Shown: positions 1 through 8,869 of the stretch, one piece after another
How the letters are laid out: each line of letters begins with the position of its first letter
Position numbering within the stretch: the stretch's first letter is position 1
Assembly (NCBI GenBank): GCA_025201845.1
Contig: MU604145.1
Span: forward strand, 1,756 to 16,126
DNA: 14,371 nt
Direction: 5' to 3'
From: Martensiomyces pterosporus
Taxonomy: Eukaryota > Kickxellomycota > Kickxellomycetes > Kickxellales > Kickxellaceae
Translations under genes and position numbers: made by a program
Notes under the pieces: generated by a model
What the model saw: the letters and a program-made list of their open reading frames with translations, nothing else
Told to the model about the DNA's origin: nothing
The model's database searches: none

Positions 1-50
1 GGATGCCTTTCCACAGTGACCTCGTTCCCATGGCATCACACGCCCTCTAA

Positions 51-295
51 CACCATCTGTGGCTGATATGTCGTGATTCGTGCAGCTCAGTTAACTCCAA
101 TAGCTACCCGGTGCTGCTGTCGACCTTCATGGATGCCAGTTACCACAACGGGTATTTAACCAGCGGCCCTATGGCCACATTTAGTAGTATCATTATCTTC
201 ATTTTTACTATCCTTTTCGATATCTATTTTGGAATAGATCCTTCGGAACGGCTAGGTTTACCTCAGCCTGCGGATCTCTCCGCCGACCAGTGACC
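51..295 (+). other. Unassigned open frame with a hydrophobic segment
   Basis: An open frame runs from just after a TAA at 48-50 to a TGA at 293-295. It has no convincing start codon; GTG at 111 or the first internal ATG at 129 would be needed. It encodes a hydrophilic stretch (YPVLLSTFMDASYHNGYLTS), then an isoleucine/phenylalanine-rich stretch of about 16 residues that could span a membrane, then a polar tail. The hydrophobic part comes from AT-rich DNA (about 180-240) and may be a composition effect. A pyrimidine-AG at 78-85 could be a splice acceptor, so this could be a terminal exon of a gene to the left or debris of the adjoining retroelement. I do not recognise a family. Confidence 0.15.
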
Positions 296-528
296 GGCGA
301 ACAACACCACCCCCGGTCGAACTAGACAGGCACCTTGAGTACACAGTCGAAGCGATTGTGAACCACCGCACCAGAAGGAACAAGCGCGAGTACCTGGTGC
401 ACTGGGAAGGCTATGGCGAGAACGAAAGGACATGGGAGTCAGAAGACAACCTCAAGAACGCACAGCGCCTGCTGAAGGCCTACAAGACTAAGCACAAGGT
501 ACCGCCGATCTCCAGAGTTCGATCTTAA
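256..528 (+). pseudogene. Orphan chromodomain, C-terminal remnant of a Ty3/Gypsy chromovirus polyprotein
   Basis: This open frame begins after a TAG at 253-255 and ends at TAA 526-528. A proline-rich linker (PPPVELD) leads into a chromodomain at about 334-492. Its landmarks are EYTVEAIVNHR, REYLVHWEGY and ERTWESEDNLKNAQRLLK, with the aromatic positions (Tyr, Trp, Trp) expected of the methyl-lysine cage. Chromodomains preceded by a PPPVE linker are the known C-terminus of chromovirus integrases, where they direct integration to heterochromatin. No integrase core, RNase H or reverse transcriptase is encoded just upstream, so this is a 5'-truncated copy or a recombinant. A host chromodomain gene is less likely because the frame has no ATG and is followed by LTR-like sequence. 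Confidence 0.75.
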
Positions 529-539
529 GTGAGGGTGAA

Positions 540-674
540 TGTGACGACGTCATCATCACGTGCAGAACTCTCTCTCTCTCTCTAGTATTTAAGGCACCCA
601 AGAACGCCGCCTCTTTTGATTCCCTAGCTTGTGTTTCTGATTCTAATACACTTAACACCCTCTTATCATTAGCA
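540..674 (+). repeat. Probable LTR (or LTR fragment) of the chromovirus remnant
   Basis: Eleven bases after the chromodomain stop, a purine-rich stretch (GTGAGGGTGAA, 529-539) resembling a polypurine tract is followed by a TG. A CA 135 bp later (673-674) could close an LTR with TG...CA ends. Inside are a GACGTC palindrome (546-551), an E-box CACGTG (557-562), a CT dinucleotide run (about 568-583) and a TATA-like TATTTAA (586-592), which together look like an RNA polymerase II promoter. No second copy exists in the window, so the boundaries cannot be confirmed and no target-site duplication was identified. Confidence 0.4.
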
Positions 675-678
675 GTGA

Positions 679-1030
679 TGTGCTGCGGGTGACCATGAAG
701 AAGCCCCCCGAAGGAGGGCTGTGCAGACGGCGAGAGACATGCGCCGCCAAGACATCCTGGAGTACTTGCTCACACAGATGCTTCAGCTGTTACAGGCAGA
801 GGGGGCCCACACATAGGAGGTAATTTCTAGTGCCACTAGGCCTGGCATTTATGTAGCAATGCCGAGGAGGTGAGGATGATGCTCAGCGGCTGAAAGACGT
901 GCTACAGCACGCAAGCGGAGTCGGCGCCAAAGCAGATGCACAGATCAACAATGCCGAGCAGCAAAACACAGCGCACCGACCCCGGACACGCAGCCACACC
1001 CCCAGCGGCCAGCACAGTGGCCTAGTTTGA
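679..1030 (+). pseudogene. Coding-like fragments, possibly gag relics
   Basis: Two short open frames follow the LTR-like segment. Frame A (679-816, ATG at 739, TAG at 814-816) gives an amphipathic peptide containing DILEYLLTQMLQLLQAEG. Frame B (857-1030, TGA at 1028-1030) gives AQRLKDVLQHASGVGAKADA followed by a polar Gln/Arg/Ser-rich tail. Both lack the bias of noise peptides and resemble the helical, hydrophilic style of retroelement Gag N-termini, which is what should follow a 5' LTR. They are in different frames with stops between them, so they are broken if real. I see no zinc knuckle. This is inference from position and composition only. Confidence 0.25.
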
Positions 1031-1070
1031 ATTGCGGTAAGCAAACGTTCTGTCGAGTATGTAAACACTT

Positions 1071-1108
1071 TGCTGCTGGAGCCCAATGATCCAGCAGCAC
1101 TGAATAAA
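1071..1108 (+). terminator. 10-bp hairpin followed by AATAAA poly(A) signal
   Basis: TGCTGCTGGA (1071-1080) and TCCAGCAGCA (1090-1099) are perfect inverted repeats with a 9-nt loop. AATAAA follows at 1103-1108. The pair reads as a plausible transcript 3' end for whatever is transcribed rightward from the LTR-like promoter. The hairpin alone is near the level expected by chance in 14 kb; its position next to a poly(A) signal is what makes it worth recording. Confidence 0.35.
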
Positions 1109-1600
1109 CTTACACCTCCCAACCCTCTTGGATCTTTGTAACATTAGCTTTCTACGTTCACAAAATAAAAACACCAGCAGCCACTCCGGGATACCTGACA
1201 CAGCATGTGCGATTGGTGGCCTCAGTAGTGAGGCACCAGCGCTGGAACTATAAACCAGCGAGTCCAATAGATGGCTCAATACTGGAATTGTGCTGCAGCA
1301 AACGAGCTCGGAGAAGAAATGCAAGCGGCCTTTCCTTGGTGGTGGTGTAGAGTGCTTGCGCTTTTGTGGAATGCCAGGCGAGGCTGTCCGGGCAGTGCGC
1401 ATAAAGGTGGCCAGCAGGCTGTATCAGACGACATGGCCTTGGCTCGCCATAAACAGTCACTACAGCTGCCGCACTGCAAATAATTTCCGATGCTGCCAGT
1501 TGCTCAGGCCACGCGATGCATGCAGCCACTACGCTTGGCGGTGTCTGGCTGCTTGCATCTTTGCGGCCCAGCCCTCTTTCCCCGGCTCTTGGTGAATCAT
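1109..1600. other. Intergenic DNA between retroelement debris and the ValRS promoter
   Basis: No supported gene is present. Many overlapping short open frames exist on both strands but show no recognisable motif. The stretch holds one TATAAA-like word (1248-1253) and the first copy of CCAATAGATGGC (1264-1275), which recurs in the ValRS promoter. I see no RNA gene here. Confidence 0.6.
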
Positions 1601-1614
1601 TTTCCTGGCGCAAC

Positions 1615-1665
1615 CCAATAGATGGCAGTAGAGAGCGTGGCGGTGCGAGTCGTTGCTGTATAAAA
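1615..1665 (+). promoter_or_regulatory. ValRS core promoter: CCAAT box and TATA box
   Basis: A CCAAT box lies at 1615-1619, inside the 12-mer CCAATAGATGGC (1615-1626). A clear TATAAAA lies at 1659-1665, followed by T- and C-rich sequence. TATA to ATG is 154 bp, leaving a 5' leader of roughly 100-120 nt. The CCAAT box would be a site for the HAP/NF-Y complex, as known for fungi. The assignment rests on motif match and spacing. Confidence 0.6.
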
Positions 1666-1812
1666 TTTTTCCCATTTCCCCTTGGGCCAAAACAAAACAC
1701 CAACTCGGCAGCTTTTTCTCTCCCAAGTGCAACACTAGTACGTACATTCGCGCCACTCGTCTCTCTAGCCTTATAATTTTGAAAAGGACCGGCATTAACG
1801 CTTAATTCAATA

Positions 1813-4800
1813 ATGCCTGCTGAAAACGAATCGAATGCACCTGCTGCCCAGCAGCAAAATGCAGCGGCGGAAAGTCCTGCAGAGCCGAAATCCAAGAACC
1901 AGGAGAAGAACGAGGCCAAGCGCAAGGCCAAGATGGAAAAGTTCCTCGCAAAGCAGGCAGCAAAGGTAAGCTTGCTGGCAGAGCTGATCGCCACAGGTCG
2001 CACCCTCTACACAGCAGCAAACGCGCAGTTTGTCTTTGCTAATCATTACCTTCCGATTCACATACATGTAGGTGGCCGCTGCTGCTGGAAGCGACACCGG
2101 CGCAAACAAGGGAAAGAAGGAAAAGGAGGCCAAGCCCGCGGCGAAGCCCAAAGCCAAGCCTGCCTTTGTCAACACCGTTCCCAAGGGCGAGAAGAAAGAT
2201 ATGAGCCAGCCGATGGCTGACAGCTACGATCCGGTTGCTGTCGAGTCGGCCTGGTACGACTGGTGGGAGAAGCAGGGCTTCTTTGATCCAAACACGGAGG
2301 CCAACGGCGACATCAGCCCAAAAGGCAAGTTTGTCATGGCGACTCCCCCACCAAACGTCACGGGAAAGCTTCACATTGGCCATGCCCTGTTCATTTCCAT
2401 CCAGGACTCCATTGTGCGCTGGAACAGGATGCGCGGGCTGACTACCCTTTTTGTGCCTGGAGCCGACCACGCCGGCATCTCGACGCAGGCTGTTGTTGAG
2501 AAGCAGCTGTGGAAGCAGGAGAAGAAGACCCGGCACGACCTTGGCCGCGAAGCCTTTGTGGACAAGGTGTGGGAGTGGAAGAACGAGTACGGTCACACGA
2601 TCATGAGCCAGATCAGACGTCTCGGCGCCTCGTACGATTGGTCTCGCGAGCGGTTCACCCTTGACGACATGCTCTCGCGTGCGACCCGCGAAACATTTGT
2701 CCGTCTTTTCGATGACGGCATTGTCTATCGCTCGAGCCGCCTGGTCAACTGGTGCCACTACTTGAACACTGCGCTTTCCAACCTTGAGGTTGAGAGCATG
2801 GAGCTTCCTGGCCGTACTCTTATGAGCGTTCCCGGATACCCGGCCGACGAAAAGTTTGAGTTTGGTGTTCTGGTCCAGTTTGCTTATGAGGTCGAGGATA
2901 GCGACGAGCGCATCGTCGTTGCTACCACCCGTATTGAGACCATGCTGGGCGACACTGCGATCGCGATCCATCCTGAGGATAAGCGCTACACGCACCTGCA
3001 TGGCAAGTTTGTGCGCCATCCGTTTGTTGAGCGGCGTATCCCCATCATCACCGATGCCGAGGCGGTTGACATGAGCTTTGGTACTGGTGCAGTCAAGATC
3101 ACGCCCGCGCACGACCACAATGATTACAGTGTTGGCAAGAGGCACGGCCTGCCGTTCATTAACCTGCTCAACGAGGACGGCACCTACAACGACAATGCTG
3201 GGCCCTACAAGGGCATGCTCCGCTTCCGCGTTCGCAAGCAGATCGTCGAGGACCTCAAGGCCAAGGGTCTTTATGTGGACACTACGGAGAACCCAATGAG
3301 CGTTCCAATCTGCGAAAAGTCGGGCGATATCATCGAGCCTCTGATGAAGCCGCAGTGGTGGGTCAAATGCAAGGGACTTGCAGAGCCCGCAATGCAGGCT
3401 GTGCGCGACGGCCGTCTGGAGATCACACCAGTGACTTCGGAGAAGGAATGGTTCCGCTGGCTCGAGAACATCCAGGACTGGTGCGTGTCGCGCCAGCTGT
3501 GGTGGGGACACCGCATTCCAGCCTACTTTGTGCGCATCCCTGGCCAGGACAACGACTCGTGCGACGGCAAATACTGGGTTGTCGGCCACAGCGAGGCCGA
3601 GGCGAGGAAGCGCGCCGAAGAAAAGTTCCCGGGTGTCGAGTTCACTCTGGAGCAAGACCCGGATGTGCTGGACACGTGGTTCTCGTCCGGTCTGTGGCCG
3701 TTCGCCGTGATGGGCTGGCCCGAGAACACCGAGGACCTGAAGAAGTACTACCCAACGTCCTTGCTCGAGACTGGATGGGACATTCTGTTCTTCTGGGTTG
3801 CGCGCATGGTTATGCTTGGCATGTATCTCACAGGCGAGGTTCCCTTCAAGAAGGTGTTCTGCCACGCCATGGTCCGCGATGCGCAGGGCCGCAAGATGTC
3901 CAAGAGCCTTGGGAACGTCATTGACCCCATCGACGTCATCGAGGGCATCAGCCTTGAGGAGCTCCATGCCAAGCTTGAGAGCGGCAACCTCGACCCGCGC
4001 GAGGTCAAAAAGGCAAAGGTGGGCCAGACCAAGGACTTCCCCGACGGCATCCCCGAGTGCGGGTCCGATGCGCTGCGGTTCACTCTCTGCGCTTACACCT
4101 CTGCTGGGCGCGACGTCAACCTCAACATCCTGCGTGTCGATGGCTACCGCAAGTTCTGCAACAAGCTGTGGAACGCAACTCGCTTTGCGCTTATGAAGCT
4201 CGGCGACGACTTTGTCCCCCGTGCCGAGGCAAAGCTCGACGGCCAAGAGTCGCTCGCTGAGCGCTGGATCCTCCACAAGCTCAACATTGCGGCTCGCGAC
4301 GTCAACGCAGCCCTTGCGGATATGAACTTTATGGCTGCGACCACCGCTGCATACAGCTTCTGGCTGTACGACCTCTGCGACGTGTACATCGAGTACATCA
4401 AGCCCATCACCGCGCCCGAGGCCGACGCCAACGCCCGTCGCTCGGCGCAGGAGACCCTGTTCACCTGCCTTGACCAGGGAATGAAGCTTCTGCACCCCTT
4501 CATGCCGTTTGTCACCGAGGAGCTGTGGCAGCGTCTCCCGCGCCGCGCCAGCGAGACCAGCCCCTCGATCTCCCTCACCCCCTTCCCTGAGCCACGCGAC
4601 GATTATGAGAGCAGCCAGGCGGAGCGCGACTTTGACCTCGTCATGTCTATTGTCAAGGCTGGCCGTGCCCTTGCATCGGACTACAATGTCCTGTCAAAGT
4701 CGACGTTCTACATCGGCAATGCCAGCGAGGCAAGCTACTCGCTGACTTCCTCTCAGACCGACGGCATCTGCACCCTGATCAAGGGCTGCATGGACGTTGT

Positions 4801-5116
4801 TGCCTTGAAGCCCGGCGAGGCTGCTCCTGCTGGCTGCGCTGTCAACTCGATCAGCGACGAGGTCACCATCCACCTTCTTGTCCGCGGAAGAGTTGATATT
4901 GACCAGGAGGTCAAGAAGATCGAAAAGAAGCTTGCCAAGACCACCAACCTGAAGGAGGGGCTTGCTGCAAAGACCCAGGCCCCTGACTACGAGGAGCACG
5001 TTCCTGAAGAGGTCCGCGAGGCCAACAGCTCAAAGATCAGCAACTACGAGGCTGAGATTGAGGTTCTGCGCCAGGCCATCGAGACCTTCCTCACCCTCAA
5101 GGGCGCCGACGAGTAA
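1813..5116 (+). CDS. VAS1: Valyl-tRNA synthetase, cytosolic form, two exons
   Basis: Charges tRNA-Val with valine (class I aminoacyl-tRNA synthetase, EC 6.1.1.9). Coding exons are 1813-1965 and 2072-5116, joined in phase 0, giving 1065 residues, close to the roughly 1,100 usual for fungal cytosolic ValRS. The N-terminus (residues 1-90) is a Lys/Ala-rich extension typical of eukaryotes. The ATP-binding HIGH motif is at 152-155 (PPPNVTGKLHIGH) and KMSKS at 659-663. The CP1 editing domain lies between them, with ATTRIETMLGDTA from about 335 and GTGAVKITPAHDHND. DTWFSSGLWPF begins at 585. The anticodon-binding helical domain starts near 781 (ERWILHKLN), and a charged coiled-coil arm occupies about 992-1065. 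The start at 1813 is supported by an in-frame TGA at 1780-1782 and by the TATA box 154 bp upstream. No mitochondrial presequence is encoded in this frame. Confidence 0.97.
1966..2071 (+). other. Intron of the ValRS gene
   Basis: A 106-nt GT-AG intron. The donor is AAG|GTAAGC and the acceptor is TGTAG|GTGGCC. A branch-point-like TGCTAATC lies near 2036-2043, about 30 nt before the acceptor. It splits codons 51 and 52 in phase 0, joining the N-terminal Lys-rich extension encoded by both exons. Without splicing, the first-exon frame runs into unrelated sequence and stops near 2220. Confidence 0.9.
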
Positions 5117-5327
5117 CTTTTTGCTTTCGCTCCGATCCAGCCCCAGCTTTGCTCTGCCGACTTCTTTTTTTTTTTTACTAGGCATACAATCTAGAGAGTA
5201 ATAAGAGCTTTTCAAACAAAGAATACAAGAAGAACGCAGGCGGTAGGGGAAGGCCTTTTTGATGCATGTGTGGCAGCCTGCTGATGCTGTGTGCTGGTTT
5301 TTGCGGTGTGAGGGAGAGGGCTGCTGG

Positions 5328-5363
<36 letters not shown>
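5117..5363. other. Convergent 3' UTR region of ValRS and bZIP genes
   Basis: This 247-bp gap separates two convergent genes. On the plus strand it has a T12 tract (5165-5176) and an AATAAG poly(A)-like word (5200-5205) suited to the ValRS transcript. On the minus strand it starts with the CAG microsatellite that directly follows the bZIP stop codon. No other feature is evident. Confidence 0.6.
5330..5362 (+). repeat. (CTG)11 trinucleotide microsatellite
   Basis: Eleven uninterrupted CTG units on the plus strand, read as (CAG)11 on the bZIP sense strand. The tract begins one base after the bZIP TGA (5364-5366 on the minus strand) and so lies at the start of the 3' UTR. In one alternative minus-strand frame it would encode eleven glutamines. 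Confidence 0.95.
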
Positions 5364-5365
<2 letters not shown>

Positions 5366-6788
5366 ACCATGGGCGCCGTCTGCTGCCGCTTGCGTCATCC
5401 ATGCGTCTGCTGCTGGGGCTGGCCGCGTCGTTGGCACTAAACGCATCTGCAGGAGTGGTCGCGCCTGTCTCTCCTTGAAATTGCGTGCTAGAGGCTGCCT
5501 GGCGGTCTGGGTGTGGGCTGCCTGGCAGCAAGGAGCCAATGGATCTGGTAATCTCCCTTACAGATGGAAGTGGGTGGGTGCTGGCGACGGGTGTGTTTGC
5601 GCTGCTCGTGTCAGAGCCCCCCGGCGGTCGCCTAAATGGCGATGTGCTGGCGGCAGGCACGCATGGCTGAGTCTGGCTGATCTCGGCATCTCTCATCATG
5701 CTCGGCGGAGCGGGGGGTGCTGTGTGCGCTGGAGCCGACGCTGGGGCTGCCTGGCTGGACAGCGGCCGTGGAATTCGATGCGGGGTGCTGTCTTGGTAGT
5801 ACGGCGGTGGTTGTGGCGGCTTTGTGTGTGCTGGAGGCTGCTTTGGGGGCAGGCTTTGGTGTGGTACAAGGTGCTCTCGTCGCATATGGCCGTGCTGCAG
5901 CGCTGTTGTGTGGTGGCGAATGTGTGGGTGATGGCTGCTAGAGCCTTGCGGCAAGTGGCCTGAAGAGGCAGAGGGGGCAGCGGGAAAGTGCTGGTGGTGT
6001 GCTGGCAGCTGCGGCGAGACAGTGGTGTGCGGTGCTGCTGTGGAGGAGGAGAGGAGGTGAAAGGGGCGGTCGTGGCTCTGTGAGTACTTGGAGTGGTCCA
6101 CACGCGACGCGTAAGAGTGCCTGGTGTCGTAGGGAAACTGGCTGCGATGGCGGAGGTGGCTGCTGGCCTCCATGTCTTGTGGTGGTTGCTGTGGTAGGCT
6201 CAGCGATTCCAAGGGCACAACAACACCCGCAATGGGTGTTGTCGGGATTGTAGGCGAAAAGGCTGTGGACACTGCGGACGATGGAGACGGAGATATGGAC
6301 GAGCTTGACGCCAGGCGGCTGCGCAGTGCCATGTTTTCGGCATGCACCTCACGCAACCGCGCTTGCAGCTCGTAGTTTGCCTTTTGGAGATCCAGATAGG
6401 CAGCCTCCAGCTTGTTGTATTGCCGCGCCTTTTCCTCCAGGTTGGCAACGTATTTTTCCCTCCTTAGTCTGAACGCACGCTGAGCCGCCCGGTTCTGGGC
6501 TGCGCGCTTGGAGCTATTGATGCTCCGCCGCTTAGCGAGCGAGTCGCTGGCTGTGTGGGTGCTGCTATCTTTGGCGAAATCAATTCCAGACGACGTGATG
6601 TCTTGGTGGCTGCCGTCTGCAGGAGGCATGCCTTGATTGGGCAGCGTGGCGGTGGAGGATGGAGCTGTGGCAGCAGCGTTTGCGACAGCGGGAGACAGAG
6701 ACTGAGAAGCGCGCGCCAGAATGTTTTGAATGCTTGAGGCTGCCATGCCTTGCTGGTGAGAAGAGGTGTACCCATTAGGACAGTCCAT
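5364..6788 (-). CDS. bZIP transcription factor, fungal Yap/Pap1-like
   Basis: A predicted nuclear DNA-binding regulator of 474 residues. The basic region (about 86-110) carries NRAAQRAFRLRR, matching the N-x-x-A-Q-x-A-F-R-x-R signature that separates fungal AP-1-like Yap/Pap1 factors from GCN4-type bZIPs. The zipper follows with d-position residues L127, L134, L141, V148 and L155, and a-positions L117, Y124, Y131, N138, L145, N152 and L159. The N-terminus is Ser/Ala/Thr-rich. The C-terminal 300 residues are low-complexity, rich in His, Pro, Ser and Gln. It has almost no cysteine, so the redox-sensing cysteine-rich domains of Yap1/Pap1 are absent. The ATG at 6788 is the only Met after an in-frame TGA about 16 codons upstream. 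No intron is needed. The target genes cannot be told from the sequence. Confidence 0.88.
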
Positions 6789-7190
6789 ATCTTGCTGTTC
6801 GCCCGCCTGCTCCAGATGCAGTATATGGCCCCACGCTCAAAAGACACGCCGTGTTTCCAGAATCAAGAGGGGAGGAGGTGTGCTGGGCTGCGCGTGTGTA
6901 TATGCAGGCTGATCGTGCAGCCTAGTGCGAGGGGCGAGAGCGTGCACTCTAGTGGCGAATGGAAAGGCAGCAGCAGAGGAAAAGAGTCAGTATATACACG
7001 GGGCGGCAGAATTGGCGGGTATGTGGGTGCTACAGAGAAGGGCCAGCACAGCAGAGTTGAGAGGAGAGGGAAAAGCAAAAGGGGGAAAATAGTGAGCCAA
7101 GGCAGATATACAAGTGAGGAAAGAAGCATTGTGAGCATGGATAGAGCGTGTGCGGTCCTACACCACTCCCTCAGATGATGCTTGGCCGGT
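6789..7190 (-). promoter_or_regulatory. Upstream region and probable leader of the bZIP gene
   Basis: Read on the bZIP sense strand, this region is strongly pyrimidine-rich, a common property of fungal promoters and 5' leaders. A TATATA lies at about 6991-6996, some 200 bp upstream of the ATG. The many open frames here consist of Leu/Pro/Ser-rich peptides caused by that composition and are not supported as genes. Confidence 0.35.
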
Positions 7191-7193
7191 GGG

Positions 7194-7233
7194 AAGGCGG
7201 CAAGGCGGCAAGGCGGCAAGGCGGCAAGGCAGC
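7194..7233 (+). repeat. 8-bp minisatellite, five units of AAGGCGGC
   Basis: Four perfect AAGGCGGC units are followed by a fifth with one change (AAGGCAGC). It is a short head-to-tail tandem array in gene-free DNA, probably from replication slippage. Confidence 0.95.
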
Positions 7234-7540
7234 GAGACGAAGAGAAGCGATGGACGAAAGAATTGAGAACAGCGCACGAAATCTGGGATAGGCACAAGAG
7301 AGGCTAGGATAGGAAATAAAAGGAGGACAATGGATGGCGATGACCCATCGATACAAACAACGGAGATGACCAAGGATAGCCTATACGTGGCGAGAGTGCC
7401 TGGTTTGTTCACAGTCATATAGTGGGATGAACGAGGAGAATAGTGCGTTCGCTCTTATGTATTATTACTATTACTATTGTGCTGGGTCTTGCAGCGTACA
7501 GGTGAGCTGAGGCTGCTGGAAGAGCGGAGCCATGGGGAAG

Positions 7541-7589
7541 GGATGGATGGATGTGTGGATGGGTGGGTGGGCGGGCGGGTGAATGGGGG
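7541..7589 (+). repeat. GGAT/GGGT repeat with G-quadruplex motif
   Basis: GGAT repeats (from 7541) grade into five GGG runs at 7561-7563, 7565-7567, 7569-7571, 7573-7575 and 7577-7579, each separated by one base, with a further GGGGG at 7585-7589. One-base loops are the most stable class of intramolecular G-quadruplex. It sits about 770 bp upstream of the bZIP ATG, with the G-rich strand opposite the bZIP sense strand. Confidence 0.85.
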
Positions 7590-8066
7590 AGGGGCATTAT
7601 CACCATCATGGGTTGTGCTGGAGCAGCGAGCGGATAAAAGAGCGTGCTGAACAGACAATTGCGGCTTGGCACGCGGCATTCAATACTCCCCCTGCCTGCC
7701 GAGAGGTATGCGTTCGGCAAAGCGAGAGCTGAAGGTGCATACCTATTGCATGCACAATTTGGCTACAACATGGCGTTTTTGCTGGGCTATCGATGCTGTG
7801 AGGGAATGCGTAACTGGGATAATAGCAGGCGTGTAGGCAGACAGGAATTAGGCGTGTATGCATCAATGAGCCAGTCAATCAATCAATGGGAGACACCATT
7901 ACTAATGGAAGCTGGCCTTGTCTCTTTTGGCTGTGGCAAGTGAGCTGAGATAATGGAGCGAAAAAGGGGTTTGGGCACACATTATTTGCGTCCCAGAAAA
8001 AATATTTTTTTATTTGCGGCGCACGCATGCAACACTTTCTGGCCGGCACCAAAATCTAGATTTAGA

Positions 8067-8095
8067 AGCAGGCGAGCAAGCAGGCGAGCAAGCAG
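8067..8095 (+). repeat. 12-bp tandem repeat, two units plus partial
   Basis: AGCAGGCGAGCA is repeated at 8067-8078 and 8079-8090, followed by a partial third unit. It is a simple local duplication with no gene attached. Confidence 0.9.
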
Positions 8096-8462
8096 CAGTG
8101 GCAGGCCACAGCAGCGATGCAGATGATTGTGCGCAGCACAACTGCAACCACAGCCACAACCAAAACACGACCAGCTGAGATGTGGATTTTTATACACTCC
8201 ATTGTTGCTGCTGCTGTGGTGGTGCTGGAAAGGTGTGATAATGTAGACATAGCCACAGACACGCCCAACAACAAAACAAGCTGGTTGGCGGCGAGCTTCA
8301 AACGAAGAACTGGCATAACCAACTCCAGCGGGTGCGGGGGTGTAGCAAATATTGGAGACTAAACACCTACCTCGGGGAAGAGGCGAGATGCTGCAGGAAC
8401 TGGCAGGCAGCGGGAAGGGCTATCCCTGGAAACAGCAGCCTGACGTAGCACAACAAGCAGCG

Positions 8463-8480
8463 GCAGCAGCAGCAGCAGCA
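8463..8480 (+). repeat. (GCA)6 microsatellite
   Basis: Six uninterrupted GCA units lie in gene-free DNA. A looser GCA/AGC-rich stretch recurs at about 8576-8600. No supported reading frame uses it. Confidence 0.9.
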
Positions 8481-8830
8481 GCGTTGATAGCAGCGACAGA
8501 ACGCAACAAGGGCAGCATAAACAAGGAGGCACCTACCCCCAAATAATGCGTGAATGGAGTGCTAGAGCCTGAACGCAGCAGCAGCAAGAGCAGCAAGAGC
8601 CAAAACGACACAATATCTAAAGAATAGGAGTAGAAAGCATGGATGTTTGCAATGGGCGTGTGTCTATGTGTGGCTGCAGGTGTGGCCAAATAACTACCTT
8701 GTTTACGGCTTAGATCTCGCTAAACAGGCCCCCCCAGTTAGCAGTTCCCAATGCTGCCAAGCTGGTGTTCTTGAGGCAGCACGGGCTTTATGGCTGAAAT
8801 TAGCTCTTCTTTTGCCGAGCTACAGAAAGT

Positions 8831-8862
8831 GCAGAGGGCGCAGAGGGCGCAGAGGGCGCAGA
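8831..8862 (+). repeat. 9-bp tandem repeat, three units of GCAGAGGGC plus partial
   Basis: Units occupy 8831-8839, 8840-8848 and 8849-8857, with GCAGA continuing at 8858-8862. The period is a multiple of three, so it leaves the overlapping frame open, but that frame has no family signature and no convincing start. Confidence 0.95.
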
Positions 8863-8869
8863 AACGAGC

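Noticed and set aside
2039..4495. 818-residue open frame on the minus strand
   Set aside because: It is the antisense shadow of the ValRS coding exon. Codon bias of the GC-rich sense gene keeps it open, and it shows no domain.
5030..5539. Minus-strand frame with eleven glutamines overlapping the bZIP end
   Set aside because: The poly-Gln comes from the CAG repeat. The rest of the frame is antisense to the ValRS 3' end and has no family features.
5259..5963. Plus-strand frame with a run of cysteines and tryptophans
   Set aside because: It is antisense to the bZIP gene, and the poly-Cys run is just the CTG microsatellite read in one frame.
6863..7297. 144-residue Leu/Pro/Ser-rich minus-strand frame
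   Set aside because: Its composition follows the pyrimidine-rich strand, and part is made of the 8-bp minisatellite. It overlaps the likely bZIP leader.
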